Positions 42,055-54,486 of a DNA stretch of 64,000 nucleotides are shown here, piece by piece; within the stretch, counting starts at the first letter, position 1; every line of letters begins with the position of its first letter. The stretch is from Tethya wilhelma (taxonomy: Eukaryota; Porifera; Demospongiae; Tethyida; Tethyidae): contig CAXIPT010000003.1 of NCBI GenBank assembly GCA_964030475.1, positions 10,183,953-10,247,952 of the forward strand. The letters run 5' to 3'. The translations under genes were made by a program, and so were the position numbers. The notes beneath the pieces are model-generated. The model worked only from the letters and a program-made list of their open reading frames with translations. It made no database searches and was not told the origin of the DNA.

Positions 42055-44594
42055 CATCCAAGAGCATTTTTTTCATAAACAATCGCCCAGTGATAATTTG
42101 TAAGTGGAAAAAATGTTTCACAGTATGATAAATACTTCACAACTTTCAATAGATCAAAGGAATGTTTGTTCATTTATACATTTGTTGGTGTAAAATTCAT
42201 AGCTTATTATTATACTCTTGATACTAACAAACATCATGTTTAAGCTGTGAAACAAGTTAGCTAAAGCTGCCATCGTATCAATCGATAGTTTTGCAAAACT
42301 TACAAGAATGACTATAGTGTTTTTTTTTCCTTACCAGAGTGTTGATCGGTGGCTTATGGTGAGCAAAGTGATGCCTTTGTCCTTGGCTGCTTGGAATATG
42401 GAGCCCTCCACATCCACACTCACAGCACTGGTGCACTCATCCAGGAGAGCAAACTTTGGACTGTATAGAACCAAAAGACAAGAGATTGAATCAATGTACA
42501 ATCTTTGTGACCACATGCAAACAATTGTCCTCTTATTTTAGGCAGTTGTATATTTTTGATGCAAAAATATCTATTCTGATAATCTTATTCTTATGTACTT
42601 TTGATAGAATATTCTCGCCATTCCCATCCTCTGTTTCTCTCCACCCGACAACACATCCTTCCAGTCCTTCACTGAGTCCCATCCTATGAATTAAAAAGAA
42701 AATGCATGGTGAAATAATACAGATCAAAGGAACTGTGTTACTATAATAAGTGCTGTTTTGTTACCAAAGTAAAATGTGTGATGTTTTGTGACATTCTTTG
42801 TTAACAAACATGCAATACACCTACGTACACAGAGTTAGTATCCGAACATGGTACCAAGATCGCACTAGAGAATAATGGCACAAAAGGTCATAGAATGTCA
42901 TAAACCGTCAAAAAAAATTATTCTTAGTAACAAAACAGCGCTTATATAGTTCCACAGTTCCTTTACATTCACCAAAATTAATATTCTATTAGTATGAAGG
43001 GGCCCTGATCAACTATATACTACAAAGTTATGCCATGACCTTAGAAAGTTAATGATAAACTTTTCAACCTTCCTGCCAGGACGACACAACCATCAAAAGT
43101 TAAACATGTCCATGCATGCAGCTATATACCAATGTGCGCTCACCTCCGTGTGTCTTGACAATGTATCTGAGATGTACAATGTCCAGGATCCCCTCAAGGT
43201 CAGCCTCTGTGAACCCTTTCTCTTTCATCTCCTCCAAAGAGTCAGGGTAGATGACCTGATCTCGGAGACAACCAACGGACATGTACGGCCTAGAGGGGGG
43301 GGGGAGAGGTAAGAGTCATAACAAAAAATACTCTACGGTAAAAGAAATTTTGTTTTAAACTGGTCCAGTAACTGACATAAAACCACATCTATGTACAATA
43401 ACATACATTACATTTTTTATACCAACAACAGTATAATACTATATGTACTGTTACCTAGGAGATAGCAAAGTCTTACCAGAGTAGTATATATACAATTGTA
43501 GTACCGTATAGCTAGAAATTTTCGAGGAGTATAAATTTCACTGTTTCACGGATTGCCGCCGATCTGCGAAAATTTTACCTGCGAAAATTTTTCGGGATCG
43601 CATTGCAGTATATGGGTGGGGCTGCTCGATCCTCGAAAATTAAATCGCGAAAAGTTTGGCGATCGGCTTTCCGTGAAAATTTTATTCCTTGAAAATTTCG
43701 AGCTATATGGTAGTTATAAAAACAAATGGAGTAGCATTGTTCAGGGTAGGTAAGAGTATATCATACCTTTGAGGGATGTAGAACATGGTTGAAGGAGGTG
43801 GTTTGGTCAGCTTCCCTCCGTAGATGGGCCACAGACCACTGAGGATCCTGAAGAGGGAGCTCTTGCCACACCCATTAGGACCAGTGATTAGCAGGTGCAT
43901 CCCCGGAGTCACCTGCACAGTCATGCATGGTGAAAGAGACAGTGCAATACAATAATACTATGCTAGATACATTCCTCCACACATGTATAGCTCAAAGAAA
44001 AAAAATAATAATACACTAATTGATGTCGATAGATACACTTTATGTTCACCTGAGTCCAGAAAGTAGACTTGCTACGATACAATTTGCAGAGAATCTAACT
44101 GGTAAAGGGTGATCTGCCACTTGATATACAGTGTACTTGGCAGCTTATAGCGAAAAGTATAGGCTCAAGTGAACATGAACAGATTTTTCAGGCTTCAATA
44201 ACAAACTATATGGTACCACATACATCCTCCAAAGACAAATGCACCCACACACACACATTATCTAGTAACAGTCACACTTTAAACCACTCCAACCTGAAAG
44301 GAAAGATCGGAAGCGACCACGTCCTTATTGGGAGTAACGATAGGGACATCCTCCAAGATGATGGTGTCCTCACTGTCCACCACCTCCCCCGTGGAGAGGG
44401 AGGAACGGAACCTCTGGTCCTCCTCCACCTTGTGCTCATCGAGGCTGGACTCCTCTGAGGGAGGGGAGGCAGTGAGGTCTTCATCTTCTTCCTTGGTGGA
44501 GACCTTCTTTTCTGGTGAGGCTTGAGGCTCTGAGGATACATTGAGATGATATCGGTAACGTAACACATGCATACACACCCACACCCACACACAT

Positions 44595-44655
<61 letters not shown>

Positions 44656-46324
44656 CTGCACACACACACGTGTATATATGTCTTGTGGATGATGACTATA
44701 GATATGGTAACGAAATTATAATAGCAAAATTTAATGTACCTATGACAACTCTTAATCATGCATGTCAATAGAGCGTTGCACAAGAATAAGACCCCCCACA
44801 GAAGATTGATAGTAAACTACCACACTGAGTGAATAGCAGAAACATACAATAAAACATTCCAAGAATTTACAAACAACTAGATGGGAAAAACAAATTTCTA
44901 GCTGATGTAGCACACTGATTTTGCCAATACCTTTCTTCTTCTCCTTGTCCGTGACCTGCTCCACTGTTCCCATCATCTTATACTTGCCTTGCTGCACCTC
45001 CTCAAACACATGGAGCATCTCACTCACCCGAGAAGTGTAGCCAGCAAGCTCAGTGATCTGAAATATTGAAACAAACCACAACCAAAAAAGGTTAGAGACA
45101 TTACCTTAATTTTATGTATTTTCAGATAGAAAAGAGCGGTTTGAGAACAAATTTGATTGCAAAGCAAAACTCTAGTGAAGGGATCTACATACCAAGCTAT
45201 CATACTCTTGTGCATACAAACCTAACCACGATGCAGCTCAGTTGTGCTATATACACAGATCAATGGCCTACCTCCTTGTAAGAAGACATGATTCTCTCCC
45301 AAGCGTCTACTCCACTCACGAGCAGGTTCCTTGCCGTGGTGAAGGCCTGTGTCCTGTCCCCCACCTCACTGTTCTCCTGAGCACGCCCAGTGAGCACTGG
45401 CCATGCCACCATGATCAAACCTACAGTGATTGAAGTCACAGTAGGATTACACACACACACACACACACCACAATTTGCCATTGACAGTCACACATGCATG
45501 TCAGTGTTTTTGAAGTTGAGCTCAAAATAGAAGTCAGGACACATCAACTTGATGAATGGGAGGAATACTTGTTCACAGAGATTACTAGTTCTGTGTAGTA
45601 AGACCCCCTCCTCTTCGAAAGAGTGAAAGGTCAAAGGAGAGAGTCTGGATACAAGACTAATAGTATACAGCATTTTACACAGTAACTACTCGATCAGTAC
45701 TTCTTTCACTTTTACAAAGGAATTATCTACAATAAAATGTACACAATGAAGTTTCTACAACTACAAGGCTGCAACTAAAGTTATATTCCCTCGATGATAA
45801 ACAGTTGCCACTGTTTACGATGGACTCATAACCTAGCAATCAATATGGTTGAATTATCTCCCTGACCTGTTAGTCCCCAGATGTACTTCATCAAGAACTG
45901 CTCTAGAGTGACAAACCACAATTTCTGACGGAATATCGAGTCCATTTGTCCGGCTAGAGCAGCAAAGCTCCTTCGCAAGAGAGAGTGCTCCCTCTGTGTG
46001 TGTGTGCATGTGTGTGTGTGTGTGTGTGGTATGTAGTACTAGACAATAAGCAGAAATTGCTCACAAATTAATCATCCTATGATGGGTCTATAATATGTGA
46101 CCAAAGGCTCAGAGTTGGTTGAATGGTCTCAACTACTACCTGACTCTTATTACTGAGAGAGTGGCATCAATTGAGATGATGCATTGATTGCAGTGACTGC
46201 ATTCAATGATGCTCTGTTCCTCATTCATGTGGCTACAGTGTCCATTACACTTACACCACAGTGTAACCCGATAGTACAGTGTCTCTACATACAATCCTAG
46301 TTCAATACTAGCCTCATTCCCAGG

Positions 46325-46364
<40 letters not shown>

Positions 46365-47361
46365 ATAATACAGAAGGGAAAGGGTGCTTTCTTGCAAAAA
46401 AAAAAAGTAATGGAATGAGGCTGGTACAGAGAGTATTACACATCATCCTTCCTACCTCATGTCCAGCATAGAAAGCCACCTCTTCAGCATTAGTGATCAG
46501 TCTCGAGTGGACATACCTCAGGTACCCATTTCTCCTTGCCTCTTCTGCAACAAGCTTCCCAAAAGGAGGAGAGAGGACTCTAAGGGTCCACGCCGTTGCC
46601 GCAATCACCCCTAGACCAATGAAACCAGGAGAATTAGAGTGCTCCCCTCGTTTACGAGCTAATTGTGCAAGCGCCGCCGACATCAGCACAATATCCAAGA
46701 TGGGTTTACTGACGTGGGAGTAGATGTGAGCGACGGCCGAAGAGAAAGCTTGGAGGTCCTCCGTGAGAGAGTGGTCGGGGTTTGCCAACCGGGCGTCGAG
46801 GTTACTCACCCGATAGTAGGTCTGGTTCTTGAAGTAGAGCGAATAGGCGTGGTACACGAGTCTCGTTCGGATGGCCAGTGCTAGCTTGTTCTCTAGGAAA
46901 CGGATGAGACTGTTCACGAAGGTAGCAGGGATGGCAAGCAACAGCCAGCTGGTGCAGTGACGAGTGAACTTGGGTATGTTTCTCTCTACGATTGATTTGA
47001 CTATTCTCCCGTCTAGCTGTGCAACATAGATGGAGAGGAATGTTCGGGTGACGAGCGATGCTGTGTGCAAAACTAGGAGTGCAAACTCTTTCGAAAAGAG
47101 CCTTGGGATTGCAATTTTTATCAACTTCAAGAGTTGTCTCAAAAACTTTGCATCTACAGCTGGATTTCTTCGTTTCTTCTCTCCAACTTGCTGCAAGGTG
47201 GGTTCGGCAACTGTGCCCAGATCTTGTGATGGTCTCCCTGATCTATTTTGAGTTCTGTTTTGTCCTGGACCATTTCGAAGGAAGTACCTCTTCCCAGCGT
47301 GGTAGAGAAAGGCTCCCGAGGCAGCTGCTACTACCACCACACTGGCACGACGACTAGCCAT
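41735..47361 (-). CDS. ABCD1: peroxisomal ABCD half-transporter (ALDP family)
   Basis: Ten exons: 47361-46456, 45993-45867, 45420-45272, 45057-44931, 44529-44294, 43912-43767, 43289-43144, 42683-42599, 42460-42335, 41936-41735. They join in phase to 749 aa, the length of human ABCD1. The family imports very-long-chain acyl-CoAs into peroxisomes as a dimer. Exon 1 holds most membrane helices and the [12 protein letters not shown] motif of ALDP-type proteins. The nucleotide-binding domain has Walker [10 protein letters not shown] (exon 6), the YIPQRPYM loop (6-7), LSGGEKQR (8), Walker B ALLDEC and the SHR histidine (9). The end QFDGQGG..EKLD matches ABCD1/2. All catalytic residues are present. 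ABCD3 is less likely because of length and motifs. The exact paralogue (ABCD1 or ABCD2) cannot be told because the vertebrate split is later. Confidence 0.92.
42007..42052. repeat. (GT)n microsatellite in ABCD intron 9
   Basis: An uninterrupted GT run of about 46 bases. The partner AC run in the left arm is shorter and adjoins an N. Confidence 0.9.
43504..43710. mobile_element. 207-bp Tc1/mariner-type MITE in ABCD intron 6
   Basis: Long imperfect inverted ends (CCGTATAGCTAGAAATTTTC at the left, complement GAAAATTTCGAGCTATATGG at the right) are flanked by TA on both sides (43502-43503, 43711-43712). A TA duplication fits Tc1/mariner. Internal GCGAAAATTTT words repeat. It is non-coding. Confidence 0.7.
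44595..44652. repeat. (CA)n microsatellite in ABCD intron 4
   Basis: A CA run of nearly 60 bases, extended on the left by CCCACACC imperfect copies. It explains the Cys-Val repeat open frames on the other strand. Confidence 0.9.
46309..46424. mobile_element. small inverted-repeat element with (TC)n core in ABCD intron 1
   Basis: It begins TAGCCTCATTCCCAGGCTT and ends in ATGGAATGAGGCTGG. A 41-base (TC)n run lies inside. The same ends occur at 56634-56695, so this is a small repeat family. Confidence 0.5.
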
Positions 47362-47373
47362 GGTGATATCACT

Positions 47374-47410
<37 letters not shown>

Positions 47411-47846
47411 AAGGGGCTGTTATAAGGTGATAATTTGTGTCACAATTAAATATCAATATAAAAGTTATTAAAGCTTTTATACAATTATGGTTAAGTAGTT
47501 TATAATATCTACGATTATGGCTATATCTTGTTCACTGATTTAGTGATTTGCTAGCAAAACCATGATATCTAAAATAGAAAAACATTTCCAGATCATGCAG
47601 ATGATAAATTGTTTCTATGCGCTAATGCATCTTGACAGAGATCTATGTGCAAAATTTAGGAACACTTACAAGCCAGCTGTCTTGCTCAAAGTCTCTTCCG
47701 AACGATCACGTTTGGCTTCAGGTGAGCAGCATTTAGAAAGCTGCTTCTCAAATAAAAAGGTCAGCAAAGGTCACCTCCAACATGCTAGAAATACAGCAGA
47801 CTGAGGTTTGCTGAACTTCAGAAGATTGATGCAGGCGCGTAGAAAA
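47362..47846. promoter_or_regulatory. shared 485-bp promoter region between ABCD and SLC25A26
   Basis: The two genes are head-to-head. The interval contains an (AG)n run (47371-47408) just upstream of the ABCD ATG and otherwise AT-rich DNA. A bidirectional promoter is inferred from layout only. No NRF1 palindrome is seen. Confidence 0.4.
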
Positions 47847-48907
47847 TGGAAGGAGACGCGCAATCAAAGAGTGTTTATACAAGATTAATAGTTCCCTTGC
47901 TGGTGAGTTGGTAAACCACAGCAAATTATTTAATATAGCTACTAACATCAGCTCATAATATTATGACATAATTTGTATTATAACTTATGAATATTATGAA
48001 TATTATCTATCAGATCTAGATAAAGTGTTATTGTTATGTGTTTCATTACAGGCTGGTGGTATAGCAGGATTGACTGGTGATGTTGTATTGTTTCCACTGG
48101 ATACCATCAAGACCAGGTTACAGAGCAAGCAGGGGTTCCTGAAGGCAGGCGGATTCAAGAGCATCTATGCCGGTCTCCTCCCAGCAGCAGCAGGATCAGT
48201 ACCATCAGGTATTAGATTATATCAATATGGGGTAGATTGCTTTCTATGAAAACAGTTACACTACACCATTGAGCACCTTGCAAATATTCCAATGTACTTC
48301 TGTATGGCAAAAATACAGAGCAAAAGGGAGAAATGGGCAATTGCCAATTCTATTTATTACACAACTAGTGCACTATAGAAATAATGTAAATGTTTCTGAG
48401 TGAAAATTAGTGGTAATGTGAAAAAGTGGAGTTTGTTTGTTTGTTGTTTTTTGTTTCCACTTGCAAATTAAATGAGTACTGATCAGTGTACCATGATCGG
48501 ATGATTCCACAGCTGCCACCTTCTTCTGTGCCTATGAGCTGACCAAGACAATGCTGGGGCCGTCTCTACCTGCAGGATGGGCCCCTCTGGCACACATGGC
48601 AGCTGCCACTGTGGGAGAAGTGGTACGATATGCTCAGTGTGTATGAAGAATGTATGTTGTATTAGTTCATAAATGGAAGCTACTGTACATTGAACTGCCA
48701 CTTTATGTGGAATCTACATTGAACAAACTACCTCATTAACCAATGTCTCTTTAACTGTAAAAGCCTCAATTCTTTGTGGTTTTGTGATCATTCCTGCTCT
48801 AGGTGTCCAATCTTGTTCGAGTTCCTTTTGAGCTGGTGAAACAGAGATCACAGGCAAACAGACACATGAGACCACTGCAGATTGTAAGACAGACCATCCA
48901 ACAAGAG
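47847..48907 (+). CDS. SLC25A26: mitochondrial S-adenosylmethionine carrier, 5' half only
   Basis: Exons 47847-47903, 48052-48208, 48513-48622, 48803-48907 join in phase (143 codons). The protein exchanges cytosolic S-adenosylmethionine for S-adenosylhomocysteine across the inner mitochondrial membrane. Carrier repeat 1 has the [11 protein letters not shown] signature and AGGF..IYAGL. Repeat 2 starts with [20 protein letters not shown], which is specific to this carrier. About half of the usual ~270 residues are missing: the end of repeat 2 and repeat 3 are not found in the 900 bases up to gene J. A 35-base N gap follows at 49277. Either the rest is lost (pseudogene) or it is missing from the assembly. 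Confidence 0.85.
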
Positions 48908-49219
48908 GTATGGCGCACACACACACACAGCATGCAGGTTAATGAGTTAATTTATGACCTTTCAATGGTGGAATGGAAGGGCAGAGCATGGTTGGAGTTA
49001 TTGCATGAGCACTTTGTTGACTCAGTGTCTTGTTCATGTAATACATAAATGAGTTGATCTTAGTACTGAAATTTAAGATGTACCAACTCACCAAAGGTGC
49101 TCTATTGCCATGCCTCTTCTCCTCCTATTCTTATAGTGCTTGTGTGATATCAAGAGTGATGTGAAGTGATCTCTTTTGTACTCATTATTTCGCAAATTTG
49201 TTTGATGATCAAAACTTCT

Positions 49220-49276
<57 letters not shown>

Positions 49277-49801
49277 NNNNNNNNNNNNNNNNNNNNNNNN
49301 NNNNNNNNNNNTGTGTGTGTGTGTGTGTGTACATGAATTGGCGATTACAAATACAATGATCATATATCTAGCTATAATACCACATGTAACAGGTACGTAC
49401 ACTTACCCTATGGGAGTCTAGATGATAATAATAATTTGCACTCCATACAGGTAAACTATATTGTATTGAGATTAGTGACCTGCTGTGTTCTTAATAAATC
49501 GCATGACTTGTTATGAGTAAATACTTAAGGGCAAGTACAAGAGCTAAATTTAAGTGATTGACTTTCAGTGTAACTTGACTAATGAGATTGTTGTGGTCAC
49601 AGTTCTTGTAGGGTGTGCACTAATGCATGATGCTTAATTCACATAGATTTTGTGTATAAATTAATATTTAATTTATTACCCTTGTTTGCGTTGTCAAGCC
49701 GGAGTGCAACTATGTCAAAGCTTGTTCTTTTAAATTATCCCTGATTGATACTACAAGTTTTGTTAATGTTGTTGTCGTTGATTATCAGAAAGACAGTTTG
49801 A
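48908..49801. other. non-coding region with microsatellites and an N gap
   Basis: It holds (TC)n at 49223-49276, unknown bases at 49277-49311 and (GT)n at 49312-49330. From about 49560 it is similar to 54220-54470 (GTGCACTAATG, TGTGTATAAATTAA, GTCAAGCC), the promoter side of the duplicated gene. No carrier exons are seen. Confidence 0.5.
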
Positions 49802-52800
49802 ATGGCTGCTCTCAATCTCTTGGTTTCATCGACCTTGTTGCTTGCAATCAGTAAGCATGCAAGTTGTCAGAATGACACTTGCTATGAGGAAGCTGTTGCT
49901 AGTGATGATGCACTAGCAAGGTGCAACAAGGAATTCTTGGGCGTTTTAACAAACGAGGTAAGCTGACTATACATGGCCATGCATACTGCATGCCAACAAA
50001 CAATACCGTGTCAATGAATATCATGTGTGCAACATTTCATCAATGCACGATCTGTGTAGATTCAATCTGTGGTTGGCTTTTGCCCTACTACCTGTCCAAG
50101 ATGTGTAGCTCAGAACTTTCACCATTGTCGAGATCATGGTGCATGGAGGTACTGGGACTGCAAGGTTTGGAGAGTTCAAAACAACAATACTTGGAGATAT
50201 CATTCAGACATGTAAACTACCGGTAGTATGCAGTACTATGCACGTAAAACTGTTCAATATATTAATGTAAAGTGTGCCAAAGTTTCATGGAAAAAAATAT
50301 GTAGGCTAGGTTATAGTGCATGTAGATGGCATATGGTGGCTAATGTGATATTATATACAAGCAATTACATATACAGGATATAAACCTTAGTGTATACCAC
50401 CATGAATGTGTATTGTCAATTGAATAAAATAAAATAAAAGTTTACTTGTTTGAGTAAAAGTTATGAGCTATAGATATATAAATACCTTATCCAATTATGT
50501 CATGATTTTTATAGCAACATTTGCATTGCTAACTGCACCCGTTTTGAAAGGCAAAAAATAATGGCAGACATAGGCAAGCTAATGATTTGCTGCTTTATGA
50601 ATGCCACGGATTTTATATGATTATAGGCATGTTTTGTGGTTCACAACTGCAGAAATTGAATATAATATTATCAGTCGCGTAGCCAGCGGTAAAATCTATT
50701 GCCAAACCGGAAATGACGTTTCCACAAAATGGCGGCTTACACGTGGCAGTAACTGGAGTGAGCGAGTTCTGTTTTTGGACAGAGAACTGAACCGATCAGG
50801 ATGGATAGACTACAAGCAATTGTTCAGTGGTAAGTTGGCTTGATATTTAAATGGTTAGAATGTTATGAAAATATCAGTGAATTACTTTATGAGGGTGCTT
50901 ATAAGTTCAGTCTTCCATAAGCATAGTGAATGAGGTAAACTAAATCTGAGTTTGCTCCCAATACGAGATGTTTGCAGTTACCAAACTTCTTGCTGAGTAA
51001 GCCCCTTTGCTGTACTACTTGCTGTGTGAGTGGTTAGGTCAGTGCTTGTTGGGGAATGAAATGTCACAAAACAATATATCGGAACAAAACTCTCCCATAC
51101 ATTTCTCCCTATCTCAAGTATAATTTGCATATTCATTTACTGATTTACATATTCATTAGTACACCACTGACATCATGAACACACTTTATGCTCTTGTTAT
51201 TCACTTTTAGGTTTCCACCGAGGATGATAAACAACCTCATTTGAATGTTGTGTTAGATCTTTCTCATATGCACAGCTACTCCCTTCTAGATACTTCTTCA
51301 AACTCGTACAGTCTCTGTTAAGAGCATCGTTCCAGATGGCTATAGTGAACACTCTCCTGTCTGCAAATACTACTTGGCAAGGACCATGATTCTGAGAGCC
51401 ACCTGAAAAGCTTTGCTCCTGGGCATGGTGTACAGCTGCTGTGCCATGATAATAACAAATTTATGTTGTGAATATGTCAATAATAATTGATTTTTATGCT
51501 CATTATTCGTGCTCTTGTGCACACTAGCTGCATCATTTTGCAGTTACAATTTTTAATGCTGAGAGAGCTACATACATGTACTTTCCATTCATGGAATGCT
51601 TGAGATCCATATTGCTTGGGAAATACTATGTCACAAATCCTTCTGTGCCATATCCATTCCAAGTAGTTCCTGGAATTGCTCTGTTTTTGTCTTCCCTGGT
51701 CCTTCAGCAACTCCTCTTGTGGTGAATCAGTAAGCAGCTGCCTGGAATGTCTAGGAAACCGCGTTTGCGCAAGCTCAAGCGTGAAGATAGAATGGTGATT
51801 AGTTATGAAAAGTGGTATCAATTTTGGAGATTGTAATGTTTGGAAATTTAACATTACGTAATCAAAAAAAGGATTTGTATTGAGTCTATTGGACTTCCGG
51901 TACGGTGGCTACGCGACTGTTATAGCTAGCTCAGAGCAGGAAGCAGCAATACTATACCACGTATGCTGTATATGAAGACTATGATTCAGAAAGAAGAACT
52001 ATACCATTTTTTTACGGTCATGCACCATCTATATAGCTGCTATTTTAGCTGCCCCTATATACTCAATAAGGATTACTTTGCAAGTCTATAGGGCTATCTG
52101 AGTTAGGCCCAGATAAAATTAATATGCTTTTTTTCCTGCCTATTTTTCTTTTCTCTTCTGCCTGAAAGAACACCTATTTTTCTTTCCCAAATTCTACCTA
52201 TTTTGCTTCAATTATGCTTGTAATTCTGTGAATGATGAATTTCTTGATGAGAAGGAAACTATTAAATGACAATAGTAGGCAAAATAGACAAAACTATACA
52301 CATTGATTGTTGTATACCGAAGCATTTATAGACAGTTCAATATTGTCCTCCAGCCTACTATTAGTCAAATTGCTCAAATAAACACACACTGTCACTCATT
52401 ACAGGTCCAAGAATAATGATCCTGTATCTGTATGAGATGTGCCTATTTTTCCAGAAAAATGCTCATTGCTTTCAGGTACCTATTTTGCTCAAAAATATGC
52501 CAGCAAAATTTATCTGGTCCTATAATCTGAGTGCAGGTAATCAAGAGTAAGTTAGTTCTATAAGTTGTGACGTCAATTGCATAAGGTCTATATATAGCCA
52601 TGGCAAGCCGAAATTTAATACCAATAAATAAAATGACTGAACTTCAAGGTATATTATGTGCCAATTTGTTGACTTCTTCATGCTGGAATATTTGTCTATT
52701 AAAGCTTGTGCAGTTGATCCTGATCGTGAGAACAAGTACTGTGGAGATTTGATTGATTGGGACTTGAATCCTCAATACAACCTGACTCGGAATTATGCCA

Positions 52801-53327
52801 ATGGAAATTGTTCAGGAGAAAGTGATTGCTCAAATCCCAACTGTAAAGCGGCAATTGAAGCTGTAAGTGTTTGCATGCCTACTAATAATTATCATGCATG
52901 ATGGCCTGTTCGTTATAGTAGCACCATCTGCATGTTGGCATAGAGGCATATAAATATGCTTTTAGCAGTCATGGCAATGAGCTTAGTGAATGTTTTGCAC
53001 GATCATTCTGAAAATGCTATTGTTATAATCGTACATTCTTATCATAGATAGCTATTCAGATTCTATAGTGGTTGCTTATAGTATATGACTATATACTGTA
53101 CATTATTGTTGTTGATACAGCTTGGCTGTTGTGCACGCTTTGCTTATTTGCTTGGAGGACTCAAAAATGTATCTAATACAACTTTTGCAGCATGCAATGT
53201 GACTGAGTGTTCTGCACCATTTGATCTGAGTCCACTTCAACCATGTGGTTCGGCAAGTATTGCTGGTCCTCCGGTGATGACTCTGTCCATCATGGTTCTG
53301 TTTGTAGCTGTGATCTTTATGCAGTAG
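49802..53327 (+). CDS. gene J: secreted Cys-rich, probably GPI-anchored protein
   Basis: Exons 49802-49957, 50109-50211, 52705-52862, 53121-53327 (phases 0,1,0; about 207 aa). The N-terminus is a signal peptide (NLLVSSTLLLAISKHASC). The mature part has paired cysteines (NDTCYEEA..ARCNKEF; ENKYCGDLIDWDLNPQYNLT; CNPNCKAAIEA-type; LGCCARF) and several N-glycosylation sites. The end has a small-residue site (SASIAG) and a hydrophobic tail of about 15 residues, as in GPI-anchored proteins. Exon 2 is uncertain: an upstream acceptor at 50060 gives a Cys-rich peptide in another frame that cannot join exon 3 in phase. I do not recognise the family. It is paralogous to genes K and L. Intron 2 (2.5 kb) holds a DNA transposon. 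Confidence 0.6.
50672..51919. mobile_element. 1.25-kb DNA transposon with CAGTCGCGTAGCCA ends
   Basis: The left end CAGTCGCGTAGCCAGCGG and right end (complement of CGGTGGCTACGCGACTG) form inverted repeats, flanked by TTAT on both sides (50668-50671, 51920-51923). Inside are only short frames; I recognise no transposase. It is probably a non-autonomous or decayed copy. It lies in intron 2 of gene J. Confidence 0.65.
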
Positions 53328-53450
53328 CTTTAATAAGTTGTGACTGAATTGTTCTTGAATCAGATGTAGTTAGTGAACAAAACTATAATACTAGTATATG
53401 ATTATATAGTATATATATAGGTGCTCTGTCTCACTATACTGTTCAAATAA

Positions 53451-53453
<3 letters not shown>

Positions 53454-53491
<38 letters not shown>
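53454..53491. repeat. (TC)n microsatellite
   Basis: A 38-base TC run downstream of gene J. Confidence 0.9.
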
Positions 53492-53493
<2 letters not shown>

Positions 53494-53694
53494 TGTCCTC
53501 CGCTGCATGATAGGAGCACATGTATATAGAGCTCAAGCTTATGTATTGTAGTTTATATAGTTTATTCATCACTGTCTGATTCAGTCAATTAACTATACGG
53601 TTGTCCCCGCAGGTTATGTTTTCACTTTGTGTTTAGACAGTGCATGATCTCAGTAATCCTTGGCCAGGTGAAGATTATCAACATAGATGCCACA

Positions 53695-53800
53695 ACCATG
53701 CAGTGAAAGCTCGTAAGAAGCGGTTCCTGGAGGCAGGTGGATTTATGAGCCAGTCTCATCCCACCTGCATGCATGCAGCAGGATCAGTATACCATGCATG
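53695..53800 (+). pseudogene. duplicated fragment of SLC25A26 exon 2
   Basis: The stretch GGTTCCTGGAGGCAGGTGGATTTA...CAGCAGGATCAGTA matches exon 2 of the carrier (48137-48201) with changes and a small gap. It lacks the first half of the exon and any neighbours. It lies before gene K just as SLC25A26 lies before gene J, so the duplication took in both. Confidence 0.7.
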
Positions 53801-53980
53801 CATCAATATTATTGGACTGAAATTTAAGACACACCCGTTCTAATATCTCTCTAAGCCCCCCCCACCCCTTCCTATTCCATCCTGGCTACACTGGCCCCTG
53901 GTGCATGTGTGCATGAACTTTTGGTATCTAATAGGGAAAGTCTACACACATACCCCCTGTATACATACACCATTTAGCTA

Positions 53981-54175
53981 CACTGTAAAAAAAAGCTGTA
54001 TGGTTGTCATGCAAAAGTATGCTTGATGACACAAAAAACATGTGTGAGGATCACACAACTTTTGTGTACTCTGACCATTGATGTGTGTGTTTCCGCGCTG
54101 TAGTGTGAAACTTACACCTTTTTTGCGTTACTTTCAATTTGTGTGGTATTCACACTACAGTTTTTGCAGTGATAT
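53981..54175. mobile_element. possible small inverted-repeat element
   Basis: The left end CACTGTAAAAAAAA and right end TTTTTGCAGTG are inverted, with GTGTGA/TCACAC words inside. Such ends are common in invertebrate MITEs. No clear target duplication was found. Confidence 0.35.
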
Positions 54176-54486
54176 GTATATAGAGGTCAGGGTCCAGTAG
54201 TGTTCGTAATTGACTTTTGTTGTGATAGTGCAAAGATGTAAGTGACTTTTATTGTAACTTGTAATTGTTGGTATTCACTGTTGTAGGGCGTGCACTAATG
54301 AGTAATGTTTATGTACGTAAGTTTATGGCTTTGTGTATAAATTAAAGTTGTTATATATGGCTGTTTGTCAAGCCAAAGTACAACTCTGTCTTTCTGTCAA
54401 GCTTGTTCCATGAATTGATATTGTTGTTGTTTATCAGAAACTGTAGCTCTGCCGTCAGTTTGGAATGGCTGCTCTCAAGTCCTTGC

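Noticed and set aside
44272..44783. Minus-strand open frames rich in Cys-Val or His-Thr repeats over (CA)n tracts
   Set aside because: They are translations of a dinucleotide repeat within an ABCD intron. The only real coding part is exon 5 (44294-44529).
50601..50843. 80-residue frame ending near a splice donor in intron 2 of gene J
   Set aside because: It crosses the left end of a DNA transposon. The apparent exon has no recognisable partner or homology.
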